A DNA stretch of 64,000 nt from Pycnococcus provasolii (lineage: Eukaryota; Chlorophyta; Pseudoscourfieldiophyceae; Pseudoscourfieldiales), in NCBI GenBank assembly GCA_049487715.1, contig CP150551.1, positions 372,001 to 436,000 on the forward strand. The letters are read 5' to 3'. A model generated the notes under the pieces. That model ran no database searches, had not been told where the DNA came from, and saw only the letters and a list, made by a program, of their open reading frames with translations. Below are positions 8,332 through 18,727 of the stretch, one piece after another. A program made the position numbers and the translations under genes. Each line of letters opens with the position of its first letter. Positions within the stretch are counted from its first letter, which is position 1.

Positions 8332-11256
8332 TTACTTTTTGAAAGCCTTCTTTCCACGCTGCTGCCTGCGCCCTCCTTTATTTCCGAGAGGGCGCTTCCC
8401 AAGCGCGCGGCTTCGTGCCTTCGCAATTCGCGCCGACACTGGCATGTTCTTCTTCTTGTCCTTCGCCTTGTTTGACAGACCACCCGTCTTGTCCATTTTC
8501 TTGCGACTACTCTTTGAACCAAATTCACCGCGATCCTCGCGACCGGCGTGCACAGACGCGAGTCTGTCTTTCTTGCTGTGTGCGCGTTCCTTGTAACCAG
8601 ACAGCAGCTCGTCCGCTGCGATGCGGCGCCCTGGTGCGTCTCCCGAGTCCATCACGGCACCTGCGGCAGCTGACGAGTTGCCCGCGGTGGCGAGTGCCGC
8701 AAGACCTCCGCGCGATAGCAGTTGCTGAGCAGCTTCCTCAGCCTCCTCCGTCAAACGCTCGCGTTTGCGCTTTGAAATACGACCCGATGCCGTGTGGCCA
8801 TCATCCTCTTCATCGGGATTCAGGCCATTGCGACGTAGATGTTCTTGAATGAAAGAGCGTTTTCGAAGATCGCGAAGCATGCGGAAGTCGCTCTGATCGA
8901 GCATGTGCTTCGCCTCGTACGGTATGTGTGCCTCGTCTGCATCTTCATCACCGTCAGCGGCATTTGCTGCAGACTTTGCAGCACCAAGTTGTGCTTTCAG
9001 TGAACGAAGACTCATGGGATCTGACTGTATTTGCTTTCCACCTGAAAGTTTTTCCTCATCCTGAATATCATCATCACCTTCCTCCTCGTCATCATCATCG
9101 TCGTCATCATCAAGATCGTCGTCGTCAAGATCGTCGTCGTCATCAAGATCGTCGTCGTCATCAAGATCGTCGTCGCTGCCATCCAGGTCGTCACCATCTG
9201 CTCCAACCAACACATCATCCTCTTCGCCATCATCATCTGACGTTGCTGCCTCCATCGCCTCCTTTCGCTTTTCGTCGACGAGCATGTCGACTCCTGCGAT
9301 TCGGTGAGCTACGAACTTCTCGCCGTACTGACGCACATGAGCCTTAGCCGCCAGCGCCTCCTCGATTTCCAGCTTGGAAGCCTTGCGCTGCCGCTTAGCT
9401 TCTCGGAGCATTCTCCTCTCTTCAAGTGTCATTTCCGACCTTGGCTTCATCGCGGGGTCAACCTCAGTGTCACCACCAAGCTTCGACGCGACGATCGATG
9501 CCGTCACCTCGCGCTTCTTGGAAGCCGCGGCAGCCGCGGCACCAAGTCCACGATCACGGCGCTCAAGCAGCGCGGGCGCCACATCACGATAGAGGCTGAG
9601 AAGACCTTTCGCAGCCATGGCAATACCTTTCTCGCCCTTCTTGTAGTCCTTGTAGGCCACAAGGTCTCGCAGCAGATCCCCGTCGATGGCTGTCGGGCAT
9701 CGGGCGCAAAGTTCCCGCACCGACTGAAGGCCGACGACCATCGCAGCTCCAGACGATCTTTCTGACACAAAATTGTCGGCGATGTGACGAAGCAGCGGTG
9801 CGACATGCTCAGGTGGCGTAAGGTCGTGCGTCGCGTGGATGGCAGATGTGAGCAGCATCGTCACCTCCTTCTGATGCGGCTTTGCGTACTTCATCGTGTA
9901 GCTGTAGACACCGAGAAGCAGCAGCTTGTGCACTCCCAGCACGCGACATGCTAGCTGAAAGCAGAGCATCCGGTCGGCAAAGCTCAAAGGGCGCGTGGGC
10001 ACGTTCGCACCTATGCCGGATGCCGACGATGGCGACGGCGCCACGGCGTCCGGAATGTCGGCAGCGGCGAAGCGTCCACCCGCTGCGGCGGACCCACCTG
10101 CCGCCGCCCCCCCCGATGCTCCGCGCGTGCATCGCTTGAAGAGCCGCTCCGCGAACTGCTGAGGGTCACGTAGAAGCTCAAGAGCCGCAAAGCGAGGCTG
10201 CGAGCCCGTTGCCACGTCAAGATTATCGCCATCTTCCTCGCGTTTCGCCTGCTTCTGCATGGAACGCACGGCACGATCGAGCTTCTTCTGCTTCTTCTTT
10301 TTGGAGGAGACTGTTCCCTTTTTGGTTGCCTTGTATATATCCTCTTTCGTTATGAAGCTGCTCTTCGTGGACTTGTCGGAGTACTGCCTTGGTCGCTTGG
10401 CATCACCACCGTCGTCGTCCGAGTCAAGGTCGTCGTCGTCGCCGTCGTCATCGCCTGTTTCTTCTTCGTCGCGTCCCAGGAAGAACAGTACCGCGGCCCT
10501 CGCTGTCGCGGAGTCCGCGTGGTCCGCAGCCGCGACGAGAAGGGCGACGGTGTCAGCGTCACGCCACGACCCTGTCTTGTACAGTTTCACAGCCACGCCA
10601 ACGGCCCGTCGTGCGGACGGCCCATCTCCGTGTGTTAGCTGTCGTCGAAGTAGACTGCGCACGTGCCTGCTGAGAGCGAGGTCCTTCTGCAGTCCACGGT
10701 GACTGTTTCGTACCTCTGCAACGAGCTGGTGGCGGCACTGTCGCCGCATTGGCTTGTCGTTGACGCCGCCTAGGTGCACGAGCAGGCTGGCGAGTTCGTT
10801 GGGCGCGAAGCACTTGCGCGACCTCAGTACGCACAGGCACTTGAGCATCGCGAGCCTAAGCGGTGGCGGCACGGCGTTGGCCGTGGCGTTGGCGCCTGAG
10901 GCCGCCATTTGCAGCAGCTCCGCGAGTCGCGGCGCCAACGGCGTGCATAGGGGGCCGTGCGTCGCCGCGACGTACCCTAAGAAGGTAAGCAGCGGGTAGA
11001 GCGCCTCGACCGTCGCGCCGTTGGATGATGAAGCGCCGTTCGCTCCAGAGGTTGAAGCATCATTGATCACGTCCAAGGAACCCGCTGATGCTGACGACGA
11101 CGACGATGAAGTGAGAATGTCCAATAACGACGAAAGTTGCTTCAAATGAAGCTCAACCTCGGAGGCGTAAGCTTCGGCATCGCGGCGTGCGCGAGACTGG
11201 AGCTCTTGCAATAGCGAGGCGTTCACCGCCGACGCTGTTGAGGCACCACTTGGCAT
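8332..11256 (-). CDS. SDA1: SDA1 homologue, 60S ribosomal subunit biogenesis/export factor
   Basis: 974 aa from the ATG at 11256; an upstream frame extension to 11337 (Pro/Ala-rich) was not preferred. The N-terminal half shows the NUC130/SDA1 helical repeat pattern: conserved blocks LKCLCVLRSRKCF, KPMRRQCRHQLVAEVRN, and the segment ending VLFFLGRDEEE. A second conserved core includes MLLTSAIHATHDLTPPEHVAPLLRHIADNFV. A long Asp-rich acidic tract (about 9080-9200 on the plus strand) and a basic C-terminus ending in RGKKAFKK are typical. Known role: nucleolar/nuclear maturation and export of pre-60S particles. The next gene upstream, RBM28/Nop4-like, works in the same pathway and lies on the same strand 240 bp away. 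Confidence 0.9.
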   Translation of the reverse strand: MPSGASTASAVNASLLQELQSRARRDAEAYASEVELHLKQLSSLLDILTSSSSSSASAGSLDVINDASTSGANGASSSNGATVEALYPLLTFLGYVAATHGPLCTPLAPRLAELLQMAASGANATANAVPPPLRLAMLKCLCVLRSRKCFAPNELASLLVHLGGVNDKPMRRQCRHQLVAEVRNSHRGLQKDLALSRHVRSLLRRQLTHGDGPSARRAVGVAVKLYKTGSWRDADTVALLVAAADHADSATARAAVLFFLGRDEEETGDDDGDDDDLDSDDDGGDAKRPRQYSDKSTKSSFITKEDIYKATKKGTVSSKKKKQKKLDRAVRSMQKQAKREEDGDNLDVATGSQPRFAALELLRDPQQFAERLFKRCTRGASGGAAAGGSAAAGGRFAAADIPDAVAPSPSSASGIGANVPTRPLSFADRMLCFQLACRVLGVHKLLLLGVYSYTMKYAKPHQKEVTMLLTSAIHATHDLTPPEHVAPLLRHIADNFVSERSSGAAMVVGLQSVRELCARCPTAIDGDLLRDLVAYKDYKKGEKGIAMAAKGLLSLYRDVAPALLERRDRGLGAAAAAASKKREVTASIVASKLGGDTEVDPAMKPRSEMTLEERRMLREAKRQRKASKLEIEEALAAKAHVRQYGEKFVAHRIAGVDMLVDEKRKEAMEAATSDDDGEEDDVLVGADGDDLDGSDDDLDDDDDLDDDDDLDDDDLDDDDDDDDEEEGDDDIQDEEKLSGGKQIQSDPMSLRSLKAQLGAAKSAANAADGDEDADEAHIPYEAKHMLDQSDFRMLRDLRKRSFIQEHLRRNGLNPDEEDDGHTASGRISKRKRERLTEEAEEAAQQLLSRGGLAALATAGNSSAAAGAVMDSGDAPGRRIAADELLSGYKERAHSKKDRLASVHAGREDRGEFGSKSSRKKMDKTGGLSNKAKDKKKNMPVSARIAKARSRALGKRPLGNKGGRRQQRGKKAFKK

Positions 11257-11496
11257 CGTGGGGCGATGACGCCGATGACAAATGGTCCGCCCGGCGGCGG
11301 CGGCGGCGGAGGGGGGGAGAGAAGGGGGAGAATCCAAAAGCTTCGATTGGGGGTTCGACCTGAGATTGGGGAGGGAGGCGGGCCAGGAGGATTGATTTGA
11401 TTGACGAGGGGAAGAAGATAAGGACTACCATGGTAAGAAAAAAGAGGATTATATAGGGATAGGTGAAAAACTTTCACATGTTTGTGCTTAGATATT

Positions 11497-12882
11497 TTAC
11501 TTCTTACCACGAAGGCGAAACGCCTGCCGGCCTTTCTCCTTCTTGGGGGACGCTGCCTGTGCGTCGCCTTGTGCGTCGCCTGCGCGTGCGCGCTTCGCCT
11601 TGGCGTTGGACTTAGGGACTCGCTCGTGCTCGTCGTCGTTGTCTCCTGCGCGTGTGCGCTTCCGATCCTGCGTCCCGCCAGCGACGCCACGCGACGCCCC
11701 ACGCGACGCCCCACGCTCCGCGCGTTTTGCCTGAACTTGTAGCTTTCGCACATCATCGACGGCGAATCCCACGATCGGTCTCCGTTCCAATTTTTTCAAC
11801 GCACTCGTCTTAAGCCCGCCAAGCAGAGCCCATCCCTCAGGATTGTTGTTGAGCTCGCGCAGTGCAGCCATGGCATGCTGGTGTTCCTTGAATTCGACAA
11901 AACCGCGACCCATTGACTTACCGAGCGTTCCATCCTCCTTCTTTTCCTGCAAAAGCGACACCTGCACCACCTCCGGCGTCTGCTGCTTGGCGCGCTGCGA
12001 TACTGCTTTCAGAAACAGGCGGCGGACCTCGGTCTTTGTCATGTCCCTCGGAATGTTGTGAACCGCAAGGCGCCGATCACTCACGCGGAAGTACGGTGAA
12101 CGCAACTTTAGTTTCTTCTCCTCCTCCAGACGCTCACGAAGCGCCAGGTCGTGGTCGCAAACCCCCTCAGCGGCAGGCATGCCTCGCGAGACGACACCTT
12201 CCTCGAGAAGCTTCATCCGCCGGCGGTCTGTCGGATCAAGGTAGCTTGCATCCACGTCCACTGGTATGCCTCCCTTCGCTGCGCCTGCCGCCGCAGCACG
12301 TCGGGAAGCGAGACGACGTGAATCGTTGCCACTAAGAGCTCGAGCAAGCTGCAGCTGCACTGACCCAAGTCTCTTCTCTTTGGATGGTGCACAGAGCGCC
12401 CACTCCGCACCTCTCGGATCTGCGAATTCAGCAAATGCCGTGCTTCCACCCTGCCCGCCAACAACGCGCACCGAAGACACGCGCCAAGCCTTCTTTGCCG
12501 ATGACGGGGATGCACGCACAAGTGCGGCAGCAGCGGATGCAGCGTCGGCAGATGATCCTGAAGCGATGCTTGCTCCCGCCGCAGCGGCAGCTTCCAGCAC
12601 CTGGCGAAGTGCATATCGCTGTGCCGTTGATGGGACGCAGCGCACAAACAGGGTACGAGCAAGCACATCCTCCTCGTTATCTTCCGCCTTGTCCACAGCT
12701 GGTTGCTTGCCCTCCTCTCCTTTCTCCTGGGCCTTGTCCTTTTGCCCCTTGCCGTCCGCCTCGCGATGTTCCGCGTCGTCGAGAAAAGAATCGAGTGCTG
12801 ATCGAACGCGCGTGCGTTCGCTTGCAATGTTGTTCTCATTTGGTACGACTTCTTCCTCTTCGTCTTCTTCTTGACTCATGAG

Positions 12883-12914
<32 letters not shown>

Positions 12915-14370
12915 AGTTGATGTCCTTATCGCTGCCATCGCCGTCTCCATCCTGCTCTTCGTACTCCATAACATCGCCGTCTCGAGTCAACGGTGCTGGC
13001 TCGTCCGCCGCGGCATGCGGTAACTGTGCTGGCTTTGAGGATCCGTCGGCGACCGACTTTTCGTACACTTCCTTTCCCACTGCCCAGTCAGCAGCAACGG
13101 GCCGGCCGCCAATGCTTCCTCCGTTGAGGCTCTCGAGAGCGCGCGTTGCATCCACCTTTGTCGTGAATGCGACGAACGCGAAGCCTCGAATTCGAGGGCC
13201 ATCCGACGGCGCCTTTCCTCGATAAGATCGGGTCGTAGCCTCCGTCTGCTGCGTGGGCACATCGATACGCCATGGCCATGGTCTGTGGCCTTTTCCCTCC
13301 TTGAGGTGATCCTTGATTGCATCCGCTACACCGCTGGCGGAGAGCTTCCATGTGATGTTGCGTACAATGAGACGCCACTCACGCCACCTTTTCCCCTCGC
13401 CGCCGAGCTGCCGCGCCCACAGCACGGCGCCCGCGTCTTTCGACGCCTTGGATGCCTTTCCCGTTCCTAGAGACGTGAGATGCAGCGCTTTGACTGCAGA
13501 GAGTGCCGCAGGAACATCCTTGAAGACGGCGAGCGCAACCCCGTCTTGTTCGTTCGCGTAAGGGCACCCGTCCGGCGCAGCTCTCGCCTGCGAATGATCC
13601 TTCTCTGAGAGCGGGTGCGTCGACTCCGCGAATCCATCCAGAGCCTTCGCACGCGCCATGGCGGCGTTGCGCATCTTCGCGTTCGTTCCAAATCCACCCA
13701 AGACGAGTGTCCTTGCGCCTCGCTGCGACTCCGCAGGGTCCGTCGGTGGACGTAGTTCGCGCGCTCGTGGCAACTGCTTGATTGCCTCCTTCTCTTCTTG
13801 TTTGTCGAAATTATTTGAAGAATTTGTTTCGTGTCGCTGTTGTTCTTCTTCTCCTTCTTGGTCGTTTTGGTCGTTTTCTCCCTTCGCTGCATCTGCATCA
13901 GCCTGACGTGCTGTGAGCGGCGCGCGCGACGTCGACGAGAGGTTGACACGGATGCGTCGTCCGTGGAGCACAGTGCCGTGCATGGTCTCCGCCGCTAACG
14001 TTGCGTGTTCCGCAAGTGCGAATGTCACAAAACCCACACCCTTGTGTGGCGCTTGACTTGCCTTTTCATTACCACTATGGGACGCTTCATTACCACCTTG
14101 ATGTTTCCCGTGCGTGACAAGGAACGCTTTTTTCACGGGTCCGACATTGGTGGAGAACAAGGAGGAGAGGTCGTCGGCTGATGCTGAGTATGCGATGTTC
14201 GATACGAAGACGGTATGAGCGTCAGTTTTCAGCAAAGACGTGCCAAATTGGGGAACGGGAACTCCTCCTGATGAGGAAGACTTCTTCGACTTTGACGATG
14301 ACTTCAAAGCAACTTCTTCGCGCGAGTCCGTATTGTCCGTATTGTCGTCGTCGTCACCACCACCCGCCAT
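11497..14370 (-). CDS. RBM28/Nop4-type nucleolar RNA-binding protein with multiple RRMs
   Basis: 957 aa from the ATG at 14370 (ACGATGG context); the frame is open to 14433 but those residues are probably leader sequence. RRM1 starts near residue 52 (TVFVSNIAYSASADDL, with GVGFVTF as RNP1). A divergent RRM near 210-310 begins RTLVLGGFG. An RRM near 330-430 starts WRLIVRNITW and has RGFAFVAF. Another begins RTLFVRCVPS (about 600). The last begins LAVHNIPRDMTKTEVRRLF (about 770) and carries GRGFVEF. Acidic Asp/Glu tracts separate them, and the C-terminus is basic. This RRM series matches RBM28/Nop4p, required for pre-rRNA processing and 60S assembly. The assignment rests on domain order and length. 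Confidence 0.82.
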
Positions 14371-15140
14371 CGTTCCGCGATGCCAAAATGGCGAGGACAG
14401 GAAATTGAAACCAAGAAAAGCCGCCGCCGCCACCCGGGGTCCGGGGTCGTGGAATTGGTAATGTTACCCGACTTCGGGGATACATTCTAGGTCCTTTGCC
14501 AGTGGTCGCGGCGGTAAGTTCCGGGACCTATCGTAGTTCCGGCCCGGTTGGGAGGTCCGTCTGGCACATGGATGTGGTGGAAAATTGGAAGGACTTCCGT
14601 CATGCTGAAGGCATTCTCGACGTGGACCTTCTGCTGCTCTGGTGTGATAATGTCTATCGCAATCTTCGTGCGGCGTGGGGGGGGGGGGGGGGGTAAGGGT
14701 GTCTTTCCCCCCCCAAAATAACCAGCCGATCCCAGAGGGGGGCCCCCCCAAAAACGGGGGGGGGGGTTTGGGGGGGAAAGAAAAAGAAAAGCCCAACTTC
14801 CACACAAACAACCAACCCCCCCCCCCTCCTCTGCTATAAAAAAAAAAAAACAAACACACCCCCCCCCCCGGCCCCCCCAAGCAAGAAAAGCCTTAGCCGG
14901 GGGGGCGGGCGGGGGCGGCCCGGTCCCTCCCCCTCCCCCTTTCCCTTTCCCCCCTCCCGCCCCCCCCCCGGGTCCCTCTTTTTTTCTTTTTTTTTTTTCT
15001 TCTTTTTTTTTTTCTTCTTCCTTCCTTCTCCCTCCTCCTTCTTTCTTCTGTCTTTCCTCCCTCTTTCACACCCACAACAACCACCTACCTCTTCTCTCCT
15101 TCTCTTCTTTCCTCTTCTCATTACTCAAAATAATCTTTTT
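14371..15140. other. Low-complexity G/C-run and polypyrimidine tract
   Basis: Following the 5' side of RBM28, about 14434-14690 is mixed sequence; its minus frame gives a protein-like stretch (AIDIITPEQQKVHVENAF) that I cannot assign and may be a gene remnant. From 14681 to 14900 there are long G and C runs; from 14900 to 15120 the plus strand is almost purely pyrimidine. Homopolymers of this kind can form quadruplex or triplex structures and are also places where assemblies fail. No gene is supported here. Confidence 0.55.
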
Positions 15141-15458
15141 CATTTTTTTTACGACGTATGGCAAGACGCCAAGCAGGGCACGGGAGAAGGAATCTACTCG
15201 CGTAGTTGTCCTGCTCGTGAACGCAACCTGCGCAATCTGCAGATGATTATGGCTCGTATGTCAGCGCTCAAATGCATCGCGGTTTACTGGACTCGGGAAG
15301 TGCGCATTGAGGAGCGCTGGTCGTCTAAGGTGCTACTACTACTCTTGAGCAAGCAGGCGGAGGTTTGGAGTACCGATTCGCGTCAGCTGAGCGAGGAAGA
15401 TCTGCAATGGTGGGAGCATTACCGCCTGGACGATAAGCCAGAACTCCCGAGCGATTGA
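15141..15458 (+). CDS. Unassigned coding-like segment, possible terminal exon or gene remnant
   Basis: The frame is open from about 15123 to a stop at 15456-15458 and looks protein-like from 15153 on (DVWQDAKQGTGEGIYSR near the start, then a hydrophobic LLLLL stretch and an acidic SEEDLQWWEHYRLDD end). The first in-frame ATG is only at 15243, which would cut the conserved-looking part. The T-rich sequence just before it resembles an acceptor tract but has no AG at the right place. Its 5' side is the low-complexity tract, so the rest of the gene may be missing, lost in a misassembly, or far upstream. I do not recognise the family. Confidence 0.35.
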   Translation, partial: HFFYDVWQDAKQGTGEGIYSRSCPARERNLRNLQMIMARMSALKCIAVYWTREVRIEERWSSKVLLLLLSKQAEVWSTDSRQLSEEDLQWWEHYRLDDKPELPSD

Positions 15459-15489
15459 GTATATGTGGGAAACTGTAAGTTTAGATTTT

Positions 15490-15531
15490 CTGATATCAAG
15501 GGTGATACCCCGGATTTTTCCTTGATATCAG
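15490..15531. repeat. Perfect 12-bp inverted repeat, 18-base loop
   Basis: CTGATATCAAGG at 15490-15501 pairs with CCTTGATATCAG at 15520-15531. It lies just after the stop of the coding-like segment and about 300 bp before the DUF3422 gene. The remaining sequence from 15459 to 15833 contains no convincing gene. The element could be an RNA hairpin, a binding dyad or a tiny mobile-element footprint. Confidence 0.55.
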
Positions 15532-15833
15532 GGCCAATCGCAGGCGACGTCGTCATTGTTCATCGTCATGTCCACTCATCTTACATGACATACGTGAATG
15601 CGCCCATCATGATGGCGACGGCGACGGTGGCGTCCGTCCACCACACGCACGTCAGCGCCATCGTCCACCACCAAGGAGGTTAGGAAGGACGGGTGGCCGA
15701 GGAGCTCCGGCCTCGCTTTTGGAAAGATATTTTCCGTCCCGTCCGCCGAGCCGAAGGAAGGGGGAGTTTTTTTTTGCGATTTGTCTCCCTCCGACAATTC
15801 GAAACCCAAAGTCGAAAAAGTCAACGTGCTCCG

Positions 15834-17752
15834 ATGTCGTCCAAGCTGTCTTCTCCTTCTCCTCGTGGAAGCTGTATGTCCGTGCGGCTTGGTGGTGGTC
15901 CTCACATTGGTGCTGGTGCTGGTGCTGGTGGTGCTGGTGGTGTTGGCTTCTTCAGGGCTGCTGATAGTCGTCGTAGGGTACTCGTTCGTCGTCATGGAGT
16001 TGTGATGCGGCCTGGTGGTGTTGTGGGTCATCAGCATCAGCATCAGCATCAGCATCAGGTGGTTGTGAAAAGTGGTACCCTTGGTTGTTGTTCGAGAGCT
16101 TCTTCTTCGTCGTCTTCTTGTGAACGTTCTTCCTTGATTTGTTCCTCCTCCTCTGCCTCGGCGCCAGACGCTTCTGTCTCAGACTTCTCTACTTTGGACT
16201 TGTCTTCTGTCTCAGATCAAGCATCTCTCGCGCTGAGACGACGACTTGCTTCTGAAACGCTCGCGAGAGGATACCTCAGCATGGAGGCGCCGTGCACAGT
16301 CGTGCACGTCGTCTACGTTCGCAGAGATCGCAGAGTGGCCCCTGGTGTACCCTGGCCGATGCGAGAGACGTTCGGAAGACCGCTCTTCCAAGTGGAGGGA
16401 GACACCGCTGACCACGTGCTCCGAGACGACCTCGCGCACTTCTTGTCGTTGTCGTTGGCTGCTGAGAAGGATGTGGACTGTGGAGTAGGCGTGTGCGAAA
16501 TCCGTGGTATGCTCGACTATGAGAGCACGCAGCTCGATACTGCCTCGGCTGCCGCCCTACTGCGCGAGTGCAACGACAGAAGTCTGAGATGCAGGGACTT
16601 CCTTGGCAGCTTACAGCTTCAAGATGGTACTGCAGCCACTGTACGCTTCCAACAGTTCACCGAAGCCAGCGCGCTCACAATGTGCATTCCCAACTCGGCA
16701 CCTGAAGGACGAACGCTAAGCCCGTCGACGGGTGAAATTCTGGATCGGCTCGGACCACGATTTCTCGCCGAGCTTCCTGGCGAGATTCTCCTATTCGCAA
16801 ACCTTGCTGTAGTGTCTCGGAACGACGTGCTGAACATCTCGAGGAATGCCGACTGCACCACGAGCCAGCATTTCCTTGAAACGTGCGTCTTTCCTGACGG
16901 CGGTCTCATGTGCGGCATGACTGGCGATGGTACAGGCATTCAATTTGTGACGGATTACAATGTTGACGCCTATGGCGCGTTGAACGTGGTTTGCATACAT
17001 AGCTGTGGCACTTCAACTGTGGGATCCGAAATCGTTCCCGAGATTTTTGGCGACGCGCAGGCGCGCATGATTCAACGATTTTTGGAGGTAAGTCTAAGTA
17101 CTACATCTCTCCGACAATTTTGTATCGACCCTTGGCGCATGCAAGAACAACGCACTAACACATATTCACACAAAAGATGGAACAATACAGGCTTCTAGCA
17201 CTCCTTCCACTGGAGGATGCCAAGGTGCTGCAGAGGCGTTTACGCGAAATGGACAAATCGCTCTCCGCCGCGGTGGCCAGATCACTAACACGTACGACAA
17301 TCCCAGATGGTTCGTCCGATGATGGCGATCCTGACGCCGAGAGCGTCGAAGGAAGCGACAGATTGTTGCTTGCTGATCTGGTCGCGCTCAGCGGCGAGTG
17401 TGAGGAGCTCGGCGCGATCGCACGCAACCGTCTTGAGGCTGCTCTTGCGTACGGTGAGGTTGTGAAGGGTCGCATGGCTCGCCTACAGATCACACACGGC
17501 GGCGGGTACGGAACGCGCAACCTCGCAGGTGTTGTGCTCAGGCGCCTCGAGCCTGCTCTAAGAACATATGGTGTGACAATTCGCCAGTTGACGTCGACGA
17601 CCTCGAGCATTAGCCGTGCGACGAACCTTTTAAACACGAAGGTTTCCATCCGCGTCGAGCGCCAGCAGAGCCGTCTGGTGAAGATTGGCACAGTGCTGAG
17701 CGTGCTGAGCCTGATCGCTGGCTTGCTCGAATTTGCCGAGAGGACTTCTTGA
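15834..17752 (+). CDS. DUF3422 family protein, two exons
   Basis: Exon 1 is 15834-17087, the intron is 17088-17176 (GTAAGT...CAAAAG, 89 bp), and exon 2 is 17177-17752; the joined protein is 609 aa. The frame is open upstream to 15693 only with a GTG, so the ATG at 15834 is used. The N-terminal 110 residues are low-complexity (GAGAGAGGAGG, then a HQ repeat) and Ser-rich, as expected of an organelle-targeting presequence. The core follows the DUF3422 layout: a start block with conserved His/Val, a central segment with a DADG-type loop, MEQYRLLALLPL near the splice joint (best-conserved block of the family), coiled-coil helices, and a hydrophobic segment near the end. DUF3422 is otherwise known mostly from proteobacteria as a membrane-anchored protein of unknown role. 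An ending in another frame (17733-17924) may be its true tail. Confidence 0.75.
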
Positions 17753-17924
17753 CAGATTGGAGCGCATCGTGGCGGAGGGCGTGCCGGAAGAAGAAGAGCA
17801 GGCGGCGGAGCAGGTGGCGACGGAGAGTACACCACCGGTGACTCAGGAACGAACGGACCATCTTTTTGCGATTGCGCGACTGTTGGAGCAATCGACTAAG
17901 ACTGTGAGGGATGGTTTGATGTAA
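17733..17924 (+). other. Possible C-terminal continuation of the DUF3422 gene in another frame
   Basis: An open frame with coding character (LLDRLERIVAEGVPEEEE, then Glu/Ala/Thr-rich, ending KTVRDGLM) starts inside the last codons of the DUF3422 exon 2 and is offset by one base. Either a one-base indel (real or sequencing) or unseen splicing would join them, giving about 55 extra residues. The switch falls right after the hydrophobic segment. After 17924 there is no gene until 18099. Confidence 0.35.
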
Positions 17925-17994
17925 AACACGTTTGTTTGTTAATCTTTTCATTCGTATCTCCCAGAAACGTCGTGCTCTATATTCCGCCGACTAG

Positions 17995-18015
17995 CCCTAA
18001 CCCTAACCCTAACCC
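17995..18015. repeat. Telomere-like (CCCTAA)3 tract
   Basis: Three and a half uninterrupted CCCTAA units, 84 bp upstream of the ATG of the next gene. It is one of several such tracts that sit in 5' regions in this window. Confidence 0.85.
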
Positions 18016-18098
18016 AGAACGCTCCCCCCATTGGAGCTGCTGCCCAGCGTTTCCATCCCACTCTTCACTTCGTCACCAAACAAACAAAAAACGTCGTG

Positions 18099-18656
18099 AT
18101 GGCGCCGAGGCCGCCGCCGACGACGAAAGTGCTCTCCACCCGCATGAATGCCGCGTGGGGAGGGTACCGGTACCAGCTCCGCACCGTGACGATGCCAACC
18201 CGAACTCGAGCGAATCTGCGTGACGACCTCGCTCAGCTTGATTTTAACCAAGCTATCGAAGCCATCACAACTGGAACTTCTTCGGAGCGGAACCAAGCTC
18301 TAGGAGGGCTCGGTGGAACAGCGGCGTGTGGCATTACGGCAGTCTCAATCGCCACGCTCAAGACAACCGGATGCGGACTTCCTCCTGGGCCTGGAGGCCT
18401 TATTGGCGCCGCGGAGGGCATCAGTTATCTCGCAGTGACAGCACTGCTCGTCACTTCCATCACAACGAAGGTCAAAACTGGACGAGGGGTTCCCAACGGG
18501 CCAGGTGGTGTGCTTGGCCTTGCCGAAGGACTTGCGTGGACAGTGGGCCTCGCTGGCGTGGTGGTGCTCGCCTTGCAAATCAACGACTATGGTTACGTAC
18601 CAAACGCCGTGCCTACAGAAAACGCGCCGTGCTTCTCGACGACAAGAACTGAGTGA
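18099..18656 (+). CDS. Small integral membrane protein with internally duplicated Gly-rich hairpins
   Basis: 185 aa from the ATG at 18099. An N-terminal stretch of about 50 residues is rich in Arg, Thr and Ala without acids, like an organelle-targeting peptide. After a short helical region come four hydrophobic segments in two similar halves. Each half has a loop of the form TG-x-G-(L/V)-P-x-GP-GG-(L/V)-(I/L)-G-x-AEG followed by a hydrophobic run: first TGCGLPPGPGGLIGAAEG, then TGRGVPNGPGGVLGLAEG. It ends with a Cys-containing hydrophilic tail. The duplication and the PGPGG turn suggest a compact four-helix protein, plausibly of a plastid membrane, but I cannot name the family. It is convergent with the next gene, 71 bp apart. 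Confidence 0.7.
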   Translation: MAPRPPPTTKVLSTRMNAAWGGYRYQLRTVTMPTRTRANLRDDLAQLDFNQAIEAITTGTSSERNQALGGLGGTAACGITAVSIATLKTTGCGLPPGPGGLIGAAEGISYLAVTALLVTSITTKVKTGRGVPNGPGGVLGLAEGLAWTVGLAGVVVLALQINDYGYVPNAVPTENAPCFSTTRTE

Positions 18657-18727
18657 ATGGAGTGTTTCTGTGATTTGAACATCTGTCGTAAATTACCTGG
18701 TTGTAAATAACATATGGGAACACTTCG

